A stretch of DNA of 64,000 nucleotides from an uncultured bacterium (GTDB lineage Bacteria > Bacillota > Bacilli > Lactobacillales > Lactobacillaceae), in the NCBI GenBank assembly GCA_905214545.1, contig CAJMMO010000001.1, forward strand, positions 62,001 through 126,000. The letters run 5' to 3'. Positions 1-8,257 of this stretch are shown here, in pieces. The position numbers and the translations under genes are program-made. Numbering within the stretch: position 1 is the stretch's first letter; every line of letters starts with the position of its first letter. The notes beneath the pieces were generated by a model. The model searched no databases. It was given only the letters and a program-made list of their open reading frames with translations, and was not told the DNA's origin.

Positions 1-116
1 CCGCCAAATTAAAGGAGATGCTCGACGAAGGCCGCACCGGCGAAGCTGCCGGCCAGGGCTTTTACAGCTACCCGCACCCAGCCTTTGAAGACCCCGACTT
101 TATGAAAAAGGGTTAG
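1..116 (+). CDS. 3-hydroxyacyl-CoA dehydrogenase, C-terminal fragment
   Basis: Only the last 37 codons lie in the window; the frame is fixed by the TAG stop at 114-116. The tail reads ...GEAAGQGFYSYPHP..., which resembles the C-terminal helical domain of 3-hydroxybutyryl/3-hydroxyacyl-CoA dehydrogenases, where a G-x-G-F-Y-x-Y segment is typical. These enzymes oxidise or reduce the 3-hydroxyl of acyl-CoA using NAD(H). The catalytic and NAD-binding parts are outside the window, so activity cannot be judged. The gene ends at a strong hairpin terminator shared with the convergent yidC gene. Confidence 0.6.
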   Translation, partial: AKLKEMLDEGRTGEAAGQGFYSYPHPAFEDPDFMKKG

Positions 117-127
117 CGTATAAAAAA

Positions 128-160
128 AAGAGCTCAGCTTAGCTGAGCTCTTTTTTTTTA
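128..160. terminator. bidirectional rho-independent terminator
   Basis: A GAGCTCAGC / GCTGAGCTC stem is flanked by an A-run on one side and nine T on the other. It can terminate both the incoming plus-strand dehydrogenase gene and the minus-strand yidC gene. Confidence 0.85.
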
Positions 161-169
161 TGCAATTAG

Positions 170-1162
170 CTATTCTTTTTTATCGTCTTCGTCGTGTTTT
201 TCCTGCAGCTTGCGCAGCCGTTCTTCATTGCGCTTGCGCAAGTCAGTGTGCATCTCGTGGACTTCTTGCTGTTTTTCGGCCTTCTTTTCCTGGTCGAACA
301 TGTCGGCAATGGTCTGGTCGGTGACGACTTCCTTGATTGGCTCTTTGGCCAGCTCGCGGGCAACTTCCTTCTTAACGCTTGGCTGCAGCAAGAAGGTGGT
401 GATCAGCTGCTGGATGATGGCGATGATCCCGCCGATCAAAAAGTACAGGGCCAAGGCGCCCGGCGCTGACAGCGAGATGAAGAAAGTCATCAGCGGGTTC
501 AAGGCAAGCGTAGCCTGCATGGCCTTTTTCTGCTGCTCGGGGATGCCGATCAACGAGATGTAGCCCTGGACCACGTACAAGGCCGTGGCGATAATGGTGA
601 GCAGCAATGACCGCTGCCCCAGGGAGATCCCGAAGAAGGTCGTGTGGGCCAGCACCGTGGAGTAGGCGACGGCCTGGTAAATCCCGATCATGATCGGCAG
701 CTGGATTAACAGCGGCAGGCAGCCCATGCCGCCCGTCATCGACAGGTTGTTTTCCCGGTAGATGCGCATCTGCAGCTGGCTCAATTCCACCTGCTGGGCC
801 TGGGTTAAGTCAGGCCGCTTCATGGCCTTTTGCACCCGCTGCATCTGCGGCTGGAGCTTAGCCACCTTTTCCTGCTGGCGGACCGCCTTTTTCTGCGATG
901 ACAGCATGAACGGCATCAAGATCAAGCGCACTGCAAAGGTGATGATCGTGATGGCCCAGCCGGCGCCGTTAGGACCCGAAATCGCGTTTTTAACCGCGAT
1001 CATGATGTTTTGAATCGGGCGGCCGAACAGGACGTAGACCCAGTAGTACGGGCCGCTTGTCGGCGCCTTAGTGATGCTTTGCTTGCTGCAGCCGCTGACG
1101 ATTAGCGCCAGCATGGCTGCAAAAACTATTAATGTTAAAATTTTCTGTCTTTTTTTACTCAT
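170..1162 (-). CDS. yidC: membrane protein insertase YidC/Oxa1 family (second-type, lipoprotein)
   Basis: A 330-aa inner-membrane insertase that helps fold and insert membrane proteins, alone or with SecYEG. The N-terminus has a lipoprotein signal ending IVSGC with Cys25 as the lipid-modified residue, as in Gram-positive YidC. The core has the expected hydrophobic segments (about residues 67-88, 140-165, 185-205 and 225-265) and a conserved-looking Arg79 in the first core helix (F-A-V-R-L). The C-terminus is highly charged (Lys/Glu/Asp-rich), a feature of YidC2-type paralogues. It is not next to rnpA/rpmH, so it is probably the second copy. It follows acyP on the same strand with a 58-bp gap and is preceded by an AGAGG-type ribosome binding site. 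Confidence 0.9.
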   Translation of the reverse strand: MSKKRQKILTLIVFAAMLALIVSGCSKQSITKAPTSGPYYWVYVLFGRPIQNIMIAVKNAISGPNGAGWAITIITFAVRLILMPFMLSSQKKAVRQQEKVAKLQPQMQRVQKAMKRPDLTQAQQVELSQLQMRIYRENNLSMTGGMGCLPLLIQLPIMIGIYQAVAYSTVLAHTTFFGISLGQRSLLLTIIATALYVVQGYISLIGIPEQQKKAMQATLALNPLMTFFISLSAPGALALYFLIGGIIAIIQQLITTFLLQPSVKKEVARELAKEPIKEVVTDQTIADMFDQEKKAEKQQEVHEMHTDLRKRNEERLRKLQEKHDEDDKKE

Positions 1163-1220
1163 GCATACCTCTTTATTAAAAAAGCACTGCTAAGAAGTTT
1201 ACTAGCTTTAGGCTTTTGCT

Positions 1221-1496
1221 TCAATAAGCGACGCGGAAATCAGGGTAGGCGGGCGCCTTGATTTCTTGAATGTCATAGTTTGCAATCAGGCCCGCCAGGT
1301 AGGTCTGCCGGGTTAAGGCCAGCAAGAACATGCCGATGTTTTTGTCTTCGCCCTGGGCGATGACCTCGACAGTCCCATCCAACTCGTTTTTCACCTGGCC
1401 GGTCAGGCCAAAGCGCTGGGCTTCTTTTTTACAGGTAAAGCGGAAGCCGACGCCCTGCACCGTGCCGTAGAAAATAATCTTCTTCGTCTTTTTCAT
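1221..1496 (-). CDS. acyP: acylphosphatase
   Basis: A 91-aa protein, the usual length for the family, which hydrolyses acyl phosphates such as acetyl phosphate or carbamoyl phosphate. The family signature G-T-V-Q-G-V-G-F-R is at residues 11-19, with Arg19 as the phosphate-binding residue, and Asn37 in G-Q-V-K-N-E is the second catalytic residue. It lies upstream of yidC on the minus strand and is divergent from the RNA methyltransferase gene, an arrangement common in lactobacilli. The divergent promoters must lie in the 69-bp AT-rich gap at 1497-1565. Confidence 0.93.
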   Translation of the reverse strand: MKKTKKIIFYGTVQGVGFRFTCKKEAQRFGLTGQVKNELDGTVEVIAQGEDKNIGMFLLALTRQTYLAGLIANYDIQEIKAPAYPDFRVAY

Positions 1497-1565
1497 TGCG
1501 ATCTTTCTTTTTTATGAAAAAATCCGTGCGTTACAATAAAATATTAGCAGATAAAGGAGAAAAAG

Positions 1566-2330
1566 ATGCAAGTCATAAATTCAGTAAAAAATCCCTTGGT
1601 GAAAAAAACCGCCAAGCTCTTGAATAAAAAATACAGAAAGCAGGACGCGGCCTACCTGATCGAAGGCTTCCACTTGGTGACCGAGGCCTTGGCCAGCGGG
1701 GCGGCCTACCAGCTGCTTTTAGGCACCGAAGAGGCCTTGAATCAACTAAAGCAAAAGGGCTTCGGCTACTCCGACAAAAAGGCCGTCCAGGTGAGTCAAG
1801 CCATCTGCGAGCGTTTATCAGCCACCAAGCAGTCGCAAGACGTCTTCATGGTGCTGCCGATCAACCAGCCGAAGAGCTTCAGCTTTTCCTACGGTAAGTG
1901 GGTCGTCTTAGACGAGCTCGCCGACCCCGGCAACGTCGGCACCATCATCCGGACCGCAGACGCAGCCGGTTTTGACGGCGTCGTCTTGTCGAAAAACACG
2001 GTCGACCTGTACAACCCGAAGACCCAGCGCGCCATGCAGGGCAGCCAGTTCCACATCAAGATCGTGGAAAGCGACTTGCAGCCGGCCTTGACCAGCTTCC
2101 ACGCCGCCGGCATCCCCATCTACATCTCGCTGCTGGACAAGACCGCCAAGCCGCTGCCCGACTTTGAAAAAGTTGAAGCGCTGGCCTTAATCATCGGCAA
2201 CGAGGCTCACGGCGCCGACCGCAGCTTGATTTCTCTGTGCGACGAAAAGCTCTACATCCCGATCAAGGGCCAGGCAGAGTCGCTTAACGCAGCCGTTGCC
2301 GCCGGGATCATGATCTACCACTTTGCCTAA
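1566..2330 (+). CDS. TrmH/SpoU-family RNA 2'-O-methyltransferase
   Basis: A 254-aa SPOUT-fold methyltransferase expected to use S-adenosylmethionine to methylate a ribose 2'-O in rRNA or tRNA. An N-terminal substrate-binding domain (about residues 1-100) is followed by the SpoU core. Motif 1 is visible as D-P-G-N-V-G-T-I-I-R-T-A (about 122-133), motif 2 as I-G-N-E-A-H-G (about 208-214), and motif 3 as S-L-N-A-A-V-A-A-G (about 239-247). AAAGGAG precedes the ATG. The position upstream of pheS matches the conserved order in Bacillus and lactobacilli (the YsgA-type enzyme). The exact RNA target cannot be read from sequence. Confidence 0.88.
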   Translation: MQVINSVKNPLVKKTAKLLNKKYRKQDAAYLIEGFHLVTEALASGAAYQLLLGTEEALNQLKQKGFGYSDKKAVQVSQAICERLSATKQSQDVFMVLPINQPKSFSFSYGKWVVLDELADPGNVGTIIRTADAAGFDGVVLSKNTVDLYNPKTQRAMQGSQFHIKIVESDLQPALTSFHAAGIPIYISLLDKTAKPLPDFEKVEALALIIGNEAHGADRSLISLCDEKLYIPIKGQAESLNAAVAAGIMIYHFA

Positions 2331-2341
2331 AAGCTTTTTGC

Positions 2342-2371
2342 TTGTTTTTTGTAAGCAAAGCCCGCTATAAT
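2342..2371 (+). promoter_or_regulatory. promoter with inverted repeat upstream of the HxlR gene
   Basis: TTGTTT (2342-2347), an 18-bp spacer and TATAAT (2366-2371) form a good housekeeping promoter. An inverted repeat TTTGCTT / AAGCAAA (2337-2343 and 2353-2359) covers the -35 region. It could be an autoregulatory operator or a weak terminator of the preceding gene. Confidence 0.55.
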
Positions 2372-2403
2372 GGTTCAAAAGAAAAACTAAAGGAGTGCTC
2401 GTC

Positions 2404-2745
2404 ATGAAGGAAGAAAAGGACTGCGAATGCTGCGAAAGCGCGGAATACGAACTGTGCGGCAACTTGGTCGACGCCTTCGCGATTATTGGTAAAAAATGGA
2501 ACGGAATTATCATCTCGACGCTGTGTTCCGACGAAAAGATGCGCTTCCGCGACCTGGCCAACGCGATCGAGCCTTGCTCTGACCGCGTCCTGGTCGAGCG
2601 GCTGCGCGAGTTGGAAAACGCCGGCATCGTCGACCGCTGCCAGCAGCCCAACTGCAAGACCGTGCGCTATTCGCTGACGGCCAAAGGCCAAGCGCTTAAG
2701 CCGGTCATGAAACAGGTGCACGCCTGGGCCGACCAGTGGTCCTAG
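2404..2745 (+). CDS. HxlR-family winged-helix transcriptional regulator
   Basis: A 113-aa DNA-binding protein. The HxlR pattern is clear: I-I-G-K-K-W near residue 25-30, M-R-F-R-D-L about 45-50, R-V-L-V-E-R-L-R-E-L-E in the recognition region, and Y-S-L-T-A-K-G in the wing. The N-terminus is rich in cysteines (C-E-C-C within the first 12 residues plus one shortly after), so redox or metal sensing is possible but unproven. I chose ATG 2404 because the in-frame GTG at 2395 overlaps the AAAGGAG ribosome binding site. HxlR regulators often control neighbouring genes, but here the next gene is T-box-controlled pheS, so the target is unclear. Confidence 0.85.
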   Translation: MKEEKDCECCESAEYELCGNLVDAFAIIGKKWNGIIISTLCSDEKMRFRDLANAIEPCSDRVLVERLRELENAGIVDRCQQPNCKTVRYSLTAKGQALKPVMKQVHAWADQWS

Positions 2746-2747
2746 CC

Positions 2748-2776
2748 TTGTTTTTTTAAAAAGATAAGACTACAAT
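2748..2776 (+). promoter_or_regulatory. promoter of the pheST T-box transcript
   Basis: TTGTTT (2748-2753) and TACAAT (2771-2776) are separated by 17 bp, just after the HxlR stop codon and upstream of the T-box leader. Transcription would start near 2783. Confidence 0.6.
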
Positions 2777-2782
2777 GACAGT

Positions 2783-3016
2783 TAATTGCGATGATCAAGA
2801 CTAGTAGCAAGGACAGCTTTTAACAGAGAGCGTTGCCGACCCGCTGAAAGGCACGCAAGAGCTGCTTGTGAATTTCATCTTGGGAGCTTGAATTCAATCA
2901 ATTCCGGAGAGCCGCCCCGTTACGGAGGCATTGCAAGTGCAGACCAGGCATGTTGCCAGGTCTGAACGAGGGTGGTACCGCGAAGCTTCGTCCCTTTAGG
3001 GGATGGAGCTTTTTTT
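2783..3016 (+). promoter_or_regulatory. T-box leader, phenylalanine-specific, upstream of pheST
   Basis: The canonical T-box element GAACGAGGGTGGTACCGCG lies at 2964-2982. It is followed by a terminator hairpin whose arms are 2984-2994 and 3000-3010 (11 pairs including wobbles) and a T-run at 3011-3016. The specifier region around 2868-2880 carries TTC at 2874-2876, a Phe codon followed by A, as expected. The UGGU of the T-box would pair with an ACCA tRNA end. Known role of the family: uncharged tRNA-Phe stabilises the antiterminator and lets RNA polymerase read into pheS. The assignment to Phe is supported by the gene it precedes. Confidence 0.92.
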
Positions 3017-3032
3017 GTTTGAGGAGATAAAA

Positions 3033-4094
3033 ATGGCAGATATCAATGATTTATTAGAGCGCTTAAAGCAAATTAGAAGCGCCGGCAACCAGGCGATCCA
3101 AAAGGCGACTGACCAAAAGAAGCTGAACGAAGTCCGTGTCAGCCTGATGGGCCGCAAGGGTGATTTGACTGAAATCCTTCACTCGATGAAGGAAGTCGCA
3201 CCTGAAAACAGAAAAGAATTCGGCCAGCAGGTCAACAAGCTGCGCGACGAATTCACTGCACAGCTCGGCCAGGCCCGCGAAGACTTGGCTAAGAAGCTGA
3301 TCCAGCAGCAGTTAGAGCGGCAAAAAGTCGACGTGACCCTGCCGGGCACTAAGCCCCACATGGGCACCAAGCACATCATCCGCACCCTGCAAGACGACTT
3401 GGAGCGGATGTTCATCGGCATGGGCTACCAAGTAGTGCAGGGGCCGGAAATCGAAACCGACCACTACTGCTTTGAAATGCTGAACCTGCCAAAGGACCAC
3501 CCAGCTCGTGACATGCAGGCCACTTTTTACATTGACTCCGAACACCTGCTGCGCAGCCAGACCTCGCCAGTGCAGGCCCGGACTCTGGAAAAACACGACT
3601 TCAGCAAGGGGCCTTTGAAGATGATCTCGCCGGGCAAGGTTTACCGCCGCGACGATGACGACGCCACCCACTCCCACCAGTTCGCACAGATGGAAGGCTT
3701 GGTTGTCGACAAAAACATCACCATGGGCGACCTCAAGGGGACCTTGGAAATTGTCGCTAAGCACGTCTTCGGCCAAGACCGGCAGACCCGCCTGCGCCCA
3801 AGCTACTTCCCATTCACCGAACCGTCAGTTGAAATGGACGTGTCGTGTTTCAAGTGCGACGGCAAGGGCTGCCCAGTCTGCAAGTACACCGGCTGGATCG
3901 AAGTCTTAGGGGCCGGCATGGTGCACCCGAACGTCTTGGAAAACGCCGGCGTCGACTCTAAGACCTACGGCGGCTTCGCCTTCGGCTTAGGCTTGGACCG
4001 CTTCGTCATCTTGAAGTACGGCGTGTCCGACATCCGCGACTTCTACACCAATGATGTACGTTTCTTGGAACAATTCCGTCAGGAGGAAAACTAA
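3033..4094 (+). CDS. pheS: phenylalanyl-tRNA synthetase alpha subunit
   Basis: A 353-aa class II synthetase subunit carrying the catalytic core of the alpha2-beta2 enzyme that charges tRNA-Phe in the cytoplasm. A coiled-coil N-terminal arm (about residues 1-90) precedes the catalytic domain. Class II motif 2 is seen at V-Y-R-R-D-D-D-D-A-T-H-S-H-Q-F (about 202-216), and motif 3 at G-L-G-L-D-R-F-V-I-L near 320. The chosen ATG 3033 has GAGGAG in front. An in-frame ATG at 3003 lies inside the T-box terminator and is not credible. The stop overlaps the pheT start by one base (TAATG). Confidence 0.97.
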   Translation: MADINDLLERLKQIRSAGNQAIQKATDQKKLNEVRVSLMGRKGDLTEILHSMKEVAPENRKEFGQQVNKLRDEFTAQLGQAREDLAKKLIQQQLERQKVDVTLPGTKPHMGTKHIIRTLQDDLERMFIGMGYQVVQGPEIETDHYCFEMLNLPKDHPARDMQATFYIDSEHLLRSQTSPVQARTLEKHDFSKGPLKMISPGKVYRRDDDDATHSHQFAQMEGLVVDKNITMGDLKGTLEIVAKHVFGQDRQTRLRPSYFPFTEPSVEMDVSCFKCDGKGCPVCKYTGWIEVLGAGMVHPNVLENAGVDSKTYGGFAFGLGLDRFVILKYGVSDIRDFYTNDVRFLEQFRQEEN

Positions 4095-6502
4095 TGCTCG
4101 TTTCTTATAAATGGTTGCAAGATTTCTTAAAGGTTGACGTCAAGCCTGCAGATTTGGCGGAAAAAATTACCCGGACGGGCATTGAGATTGCCAGCACGGT
4201 CCACCCCGAAGACGGCTTGAAAAAGCTGGTCGTCGGCAAGGTCTTGACCTGTGAGGGCGTCGAAGGCACCCACCTGCACAAGTGCACGGTCGAAGTTGGC
4301 GAAGACGAACCGCTGAACATCGTCTGCGGTGCGCCGAACGTGGCCGCTGGCGAATACGTCATCGTCGCTTTGCACGGCGCTCGCATTGCCGGCAACCACA
4401 AGATTAAGCGCGGCAAGATCCGCGGCATGGAATCAGACGGCATGATCTGCGGCCTGCAGGAAATCGGCTTCAGCGACAGCGTCGTTCCGGCCAAGTACGC
4501 TGACGGCATCTTCGTGTTCCCAGAGGCCATTGACCCGGGCACCCCGGTCTTTGAGGCCTTGGGCATGGACGACTACATCTTAGACTTCGACATTACGCCA
4601 AACCGGGCCGACACCTCCTCAATGGAAGGTGCCGCTTATGAAGTCGGCGCCATCTTGGATGAAAAGCCGAAAGTAGAAGACGTTACCTTAAAAGGCGACG
4701 GCCCAGCCTGGACTGACGAATATAGTGTTTCAGTAGATAAGAAGTTAGCGCCGAAGTACTACCTGCGCAAGCTCGACAACGTCAAGATCGGCGAAAGCCC
4801 GCTCTGGCTGCAGACCCGGCTTTGGAACGCCGGCATCCGGCCAATCAACAACGTGGTCGACGCCGCCAACTACGCCATGCTTTTAACCGGCCAGCCTTTG
4901 CACGCCTACGACGCAGACACTTTTGCTGACAAGAAGTTGGAAGTCCGCTTTGCCAAGGAAAATGAAAAACTCACCCTTTTAAACGGCAAGGAATTGGAAC
5001 TGACTGACCAAGACATCGTCATCACCGACGGTGAAAAGCCGGTCACCCTGGCCGGCGTCATGGGCGGGGCAAACTCCGAAGTCACCGACAAGACGACCAG
5101 CGTCTTGCTGGAAAGTGCGGTCTTTGACCCGGCCTCAGTCAGAAAAGCGGCTTTGCGCCACGCCAACCGGACCGACTCTTCCGCCCGCTTTGAAAAGGGC
5201 ATCAACTGGGACAACGTCCAAAAGGGCATGGACGTCGCAGCCCTGCTGATGAGAAACCACGCCAAAGCAACCGTTGACGAAGGCGTCTTAAAGGCCACCG
5301 ACGAAGTCAGAAAGCCGGTTGTGATTACGACTTCGATCAGCCACATCAACAAGGTCTTAGGCACTAAGTTATCTTCTGACGAAGTAGTCAAGATCTTCGA
5401 CCGCCTGAACTTTGAAACTAAGCTGGACGGCGATGCCATCACCGTCACGGTGCCAAACCGCCGCTGGGACATTTTCATCGACTCCGACTTAGTCGAAGAA
5501 GTCGCCCGCATCTACGGCTACGACAACTTAGAGTCCACCCAGCCGGCCTTGGCCGAAACCCAAGGGGGCTACTCAGCAGAAGAATCAGTCCAGCGCCGCC
5601 TGCGCAGCTTGATGGTGGGCTTAGGCTTAGACGAGACCATCAACTACTCGCTGACCAACCCTGAAAAAGCCCAGCTCTTCACCCGCAAGGATAAGAAGCT
5701 GGTCCAAGTCGACTGGCCGATGAACTCCGACCGTTCGACCATGCGCGAAAACCTGATGGTCGGCCTGCTGGACACCGCCAGCTACAACTTCGCCCGCAAC
5801 CAAAACGACCTGCAGATCTTTGAAGAAGGCCGCGTCTTTGACAACGAAGACGGCAAGTTCAACGAAACTGACCACCTCGCAGCTTTGTACACCGGCGACA
5901 TTTCAGCCGAAACTTGGCAGCACCGCGAAACTGAGCTCGACTTCTACTGGGTCAAGGGTCAACTGGAAGCCCTGTTTGAAGCCTTGGGCATCAAGAACGT
6001 TTCCTACAAGGCCGAAATCATTCCGGGGATGCACCCAACCAGAACCGCTGCGGTTTATGTCAACGACGCCTACGTCGGCTACGTCGGCATGATCGCCCCG
6101 GCCATCGGCTTAAGGGACAAGAACATGCGCGGCCACGACATTTACGGCTTTGAGCTCAACGTCGACACCTTAATGCCGCTGCTCTTAGGCCGTGAAACCG
6201 CCCAAGCCCAGCCGGCACCGAAGTTCCCAAGCATGCAGCGCGACATCTCGATCCTGGTCGACGACTCCGTCTTGAACAGCCGCGTCATTGCGCTTTTGAA
6301 GCAAAACGGCGGCAAGTACCTGTACGACATCAAGGTCAAGGACGTCTACCGCGGCAGCCAGATCGAACACGGCAAAAAGAGTATGTCTTACCAGTTGACA
6401 TTCTTGAACAAGCGCGATACTTTGACCGAAGACGTTGTTACCAAGGCCATGGCTCAGATCAGCGCCGCTTTGACTGACGAGCTTGAGGCCAAGATCCGTT
6501 AA
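4094..6502 (+). CDS. pheT: phenylalanyl-tRNA synthetase beta subunit
   Basis: An 802-aa subunit of normal length for Firmicutes. It contains the EMAP/tRNA-binding fold near residues 40-150, the B3/4 editing region that removes mischarged Tyr-tRNA-Phe (about 210-390), the B5 domain (about 405-480), a catalytic-like core, and a C-terminal FDX-ACB anticodon-binding domain (about 705-800). Translation is probably coupled to pheS through the one-base TAATG overlap. It is followed after only a few bases by mltG, so pheST and mltG may be co-transcribed. Confidence 0.97.
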   Translation: MLVSYKWLQDFLKVDVKPADLAEKITRTGIEIASTVHPEDGLKKLVVGKVLTCEGVEGTHLHKCTVEVGEDEPLNIVCGAPNVAAGEYVIVALHGARIAGNHKIKRGKIRGMESDGMICGLQEIGFSDSVVPAKYADGIFVFPEAIDPGTPVFEALGMDDYILDFDITPNRADTSSMEGAAYEVGAILDEKPKVEDVTLKGDGPAWTDEYSVSVDKKLAPKYYLRKLDNVKIGESPLWLQTRLWNAGIRPINNVVDAANYAMLLTGQPLHAYDADTFADKKLEVRFAKENEKLTLLNGKELELTDQDIVITDGEKPVTLAGVMGGANSEVTDKTTSVLLESAVFDPASVRKAALRHANRTDSSARFEKGINWDNVQKGMDVAALLMRNHAKATVDEGVLKATDEVRKPVVITTSISHINKVLGTKLSSDEVVKIFDRLNFETKLDGDAITVTVPNRRWDIFIDSDLVEEVARIYGYDNLESTQPALAETQGGYSAEESVQRRLRSLMVGLGLDETINYSLTNPEKAQLFTRKDKKLVQVDWPMNSDRSTMRENLMVGLLDTASYNFARNQNDLQIFEEGRVFDNEDGKFNETDHLAALYTGDISAETWQHRETELDFYWVKGQLEALFEALGIKNVSYKAEIIPGMHPTRTAAVYVNDAYVGYVGMIAPAIGLRDKNMRGHDIYGFELNVDTLMPLLLGRETAQAQPAPKFPSMQRDISILVDDSVLNSRVIALLKQNGGKYLYDIKVKDVYRGSQIEHGKKSMSYQLTFLNKRDTLTEDVVTKAMAQISAALTDELEAKIR

Positions 6503-6515
6503 TAGGAGGCAAAAG

Positions 6516-7622
6516 TTGGCCAAGATCAATGAGGAGCGCAAAGAGGCCTACGAAAGAGAGAACGCGGCCGCCCGCAAGCTGACCCGCTGGATTGGTTCCG
6601 GCCTAGTCGTCTTGCTGGCAGTGCTTTTATTAGGCGGGCTCTTATACACCCACCACGCCTTGCAGCCTTACAACCGCCACGACGAACGCTACGTCGCAGT
6701 CGATATCCCTGCAGGGGCCACCAACAGCGACATCGCCGACATCCTGGCGCAAAAACACATCATCCGCTCGGCCAAAGTCTTCAACCTCTGGCTGAAACTC
6801 CACAGCGAAGGCGGCTTCCAGGCCGGCAAGTTCTACGTGTCCGCCAGCATGGCGACCCCGCAGCTGGTCAGCCAGCTGCAGGGCAGCGGCAGCCGTCCGG
6901 TAGCAGGGACCCTGCTCATCCGCGAAGGCGAGACGATTGACCAAGTGGCCACCGAGCTGGGCAAGAGCACGCACTTCACCCGCCAGCAGTTCTTAACGCT
7001 CATGAAAGACCAAGCCTTCATGAAGCAGCTGGCCGCCAAGTACCCGCGCCTGCTCAACTCGTCCATGCAAAAGACCAACGTGCGCTACCACCTGGAAGGC
7101 TACCTCTTCCCGGCGCGCTACGATATTTACAAGGGCGCGAGCCTCAAGCAGCTCGTCACCCAGATGGTCGGCAAGACGAACTCGGTTCTTTTGCCATACT
7201 ACTCAACCATCAAGAAAAAGGGGCTGACGGTCCACCAGGTGCTGACGCTCGCATCGCTCGTCGAGCGGGAAGGCGTCACCGACAAGGACCGCCGCAAGAT
7301 CGCCGGGGTCTTTTTCAACAGACTTGACGCGCACATGCCGCTGCAGTCCGACATCTCCGTCATGTACGCTTTGAACAAGCACAAAAACTCGCTGACGATC
7401 AAGGACACCAAGGTCAAGTCGCCTTACAACTTGTACGTGCACAAGGGCTACGGCCCAGGGCCATTCAACAACCCGGGTCTGGCGTCGATTTCCGCCGTCC
7501 TGCACCCAAGCCAGCGGTCTGAAAACTACCTGTTCTTCGTCGCAGACTTAAAGACCGGCAAGGTTTACTACTCGCATAGCTTGGACCAGCACCTGCGCCG
7601 CAACGCCAGCCTGGGCCAGTAG
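6516..7622 (+). CDS. mltG: endolytic murein transglycosylase MltG (YceG-like)
   Basis: A 368-aa membrane-anchored lytic transglycosylase that cleaves nascent glycan strands and is thought to set strand length. A short cytoplasmic N-terminus is followed by one membrane helix (about residues 25-45, V-V-L-L-A-V-L-L-L-G-G), a LysM-like region, and the YceG catalytic domain with the key glutamate in S-L-V-E-R-E-G. A TTG at 6516 is chosen as start because AGGAGG sits six bases upstream; the frame is open further upstream into pheT, but no ribosome binding site supports that. Confidence 0.9.
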   Translation: MAKINEERKEAYERENAAARKLTRWIGSGLVVLLAVLLLGGLLYTHHALQPYNRHDERYVAVDIPAGATNSDIADILAQKHIIRSAKVFNLWLKLHSEGGFQAGKFYVSASMATPQLVSQLQGSGSRPVAGTLLIREGETIDQVATELGKSTHFTRQQFLTLMKDQAFMKQLAAKYPRLLNSSMQKTNVRYHLEGYLFPARYDIYKGASLKQLVTQMVGKTNSVLLPYYSTIKKKGLTVHQVLTLASLVEREGVTDKDRRKIAGVFFNRLDAHMPLQSDISVMYALNKHKNSLTIKDTKVKSPYNLYVHKGYGPGPFNNPGLASISAVLHPSQRSENYLFFVADLKTGKVYYSHSLDQHLRRNASLGQ

Positions 7623-7650
7623 TTGACAACGGCTTGATTTGTAATATCAT
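7623..7650 (+). promoter_or_regulatory. promoter of greA
   Basis: A perfect -35 TTGACA (7623-7628), a 16-bp spacer and TATCAT (7645-7650) lie directly after the mltG stop codon and 39 bp before the greA start. Confidence 0.75.
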
Positions 7651-7688
7651 TGCCTTGCAATAAAAAAAGCTAGAGGAGAATTTAAAAT

Positions 7689-8171
7689 ATGGCTCAAAAA
7701 AGATATCCGATGACGGCCGATGGCAAAAAGAAGCTGCAGGACGAACTGCGCAACTTGAAGCTGGTCAAGCGGCCAGAGGTCATCGAACGCATCAAAGTTG
7801 CCCGTTCTTTCGGGGACTTGTCTGAAAACTCAGAATACGACTCAGCAAAAGACGAGCAAAGCGCCGTAGAAAGCCGGATCCAGCAAGTCGAAGAAATGCT
7901 GAAGTACGCCGACGTCATCGACGCCGACAGCGTGGACCCGAACGAGGTGTCAATCGGCAAGACCGTGACCTACACCGAAGTCGGGACTAACGACCCGGAG
8001 ACTTACACCATCGTGGGTTCTGACGAATCCGACCCCTTGAACGGCAAGATCTCCAACAACTCGCCAATCGCCAAGGCCCTGCTGGGCAAGAAGACCGGCG
8101 ACAAGGTCACGATTTCTACGCCGGGCGGCCAGTTCGACGTCGAAATCAACAAAGTTTCCGTTGAAGACTAG
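7689..8171 (+). CDS. greA: transcription elongation factor GreA
   Basis: A 160-aa protein, the normal GreA length. It rescues backtracked RNA polymerase by stimulating transcript cleavage in the secondary channel. The N-terminal coiled-coil holds the typical G-D-L-S-E-N-S-E-Y-D-S-A tip (about residues 39-50) with the acidic residues that coordinate Mg2+, followed by the FKBP-like C-terminal domain from about residue 82. It has its own promoter, an AGAGGAG ribosome binding site and a terminator, so it is probably monocistronic with some readthrough into the PBP gene. Confidence 0.97.
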   Translation: MAQKRYPMTADGKKKLQDELRNLKLVKRPEVIERIKVARSFGDLSENSEYDSAKDEQSAVESRIQQVEEMLKYADVIDADSVDPNEVSIGKTVTYTEVGTNDPETYTIVGSDESDPLNGKISNNSPIAKALLGKKTGDKVTISTPGGQFDVEINKVSVED

Positions 8172-8190
8172 TTATGATTTTTTAAAAAAA

Positions 8191-8220
8191 GGTGCGGGGC
8201 CTGACGCTCTGCGCCTTTTT
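8191..8220 (+). terminator. rho-independent terminator after greA
   Basis: Ten-base-pair stem (8191-8200 with 8206-8215, including G-T wobbles), 5-base loop and a following T-run, preceded by an A-run. Confidence 0.85.
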
Positions 8221-8229
8221 TGCTAAAAT
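8221..8229 (+). promoter_or_regulatory. extended -10 element upstream of the PBP gene
   Basis: TGCTAAAAT is an extended -10 promoter element directly after the greA terminator, 28 bp before the PBP start. No good -35 is visible, which fits an extended -10 promoter. Confidence 0.5.
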
Positions 8230-8257
8230 ATTGCTAGTTTTAGTGAGGGGTTAAGCT

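Noticed and set aside
3003..3032. Upstream ATG for pheS
   Set aside because: It lies in the 3' arm of the T-box terminator. ATG 3033 has GAGGAG at proper distance and gives a normal N-terminus.
4906..5511. 201-codon antisense frame in pheT
   Set aside because: Shadow of pheT, which is intact and conserved.
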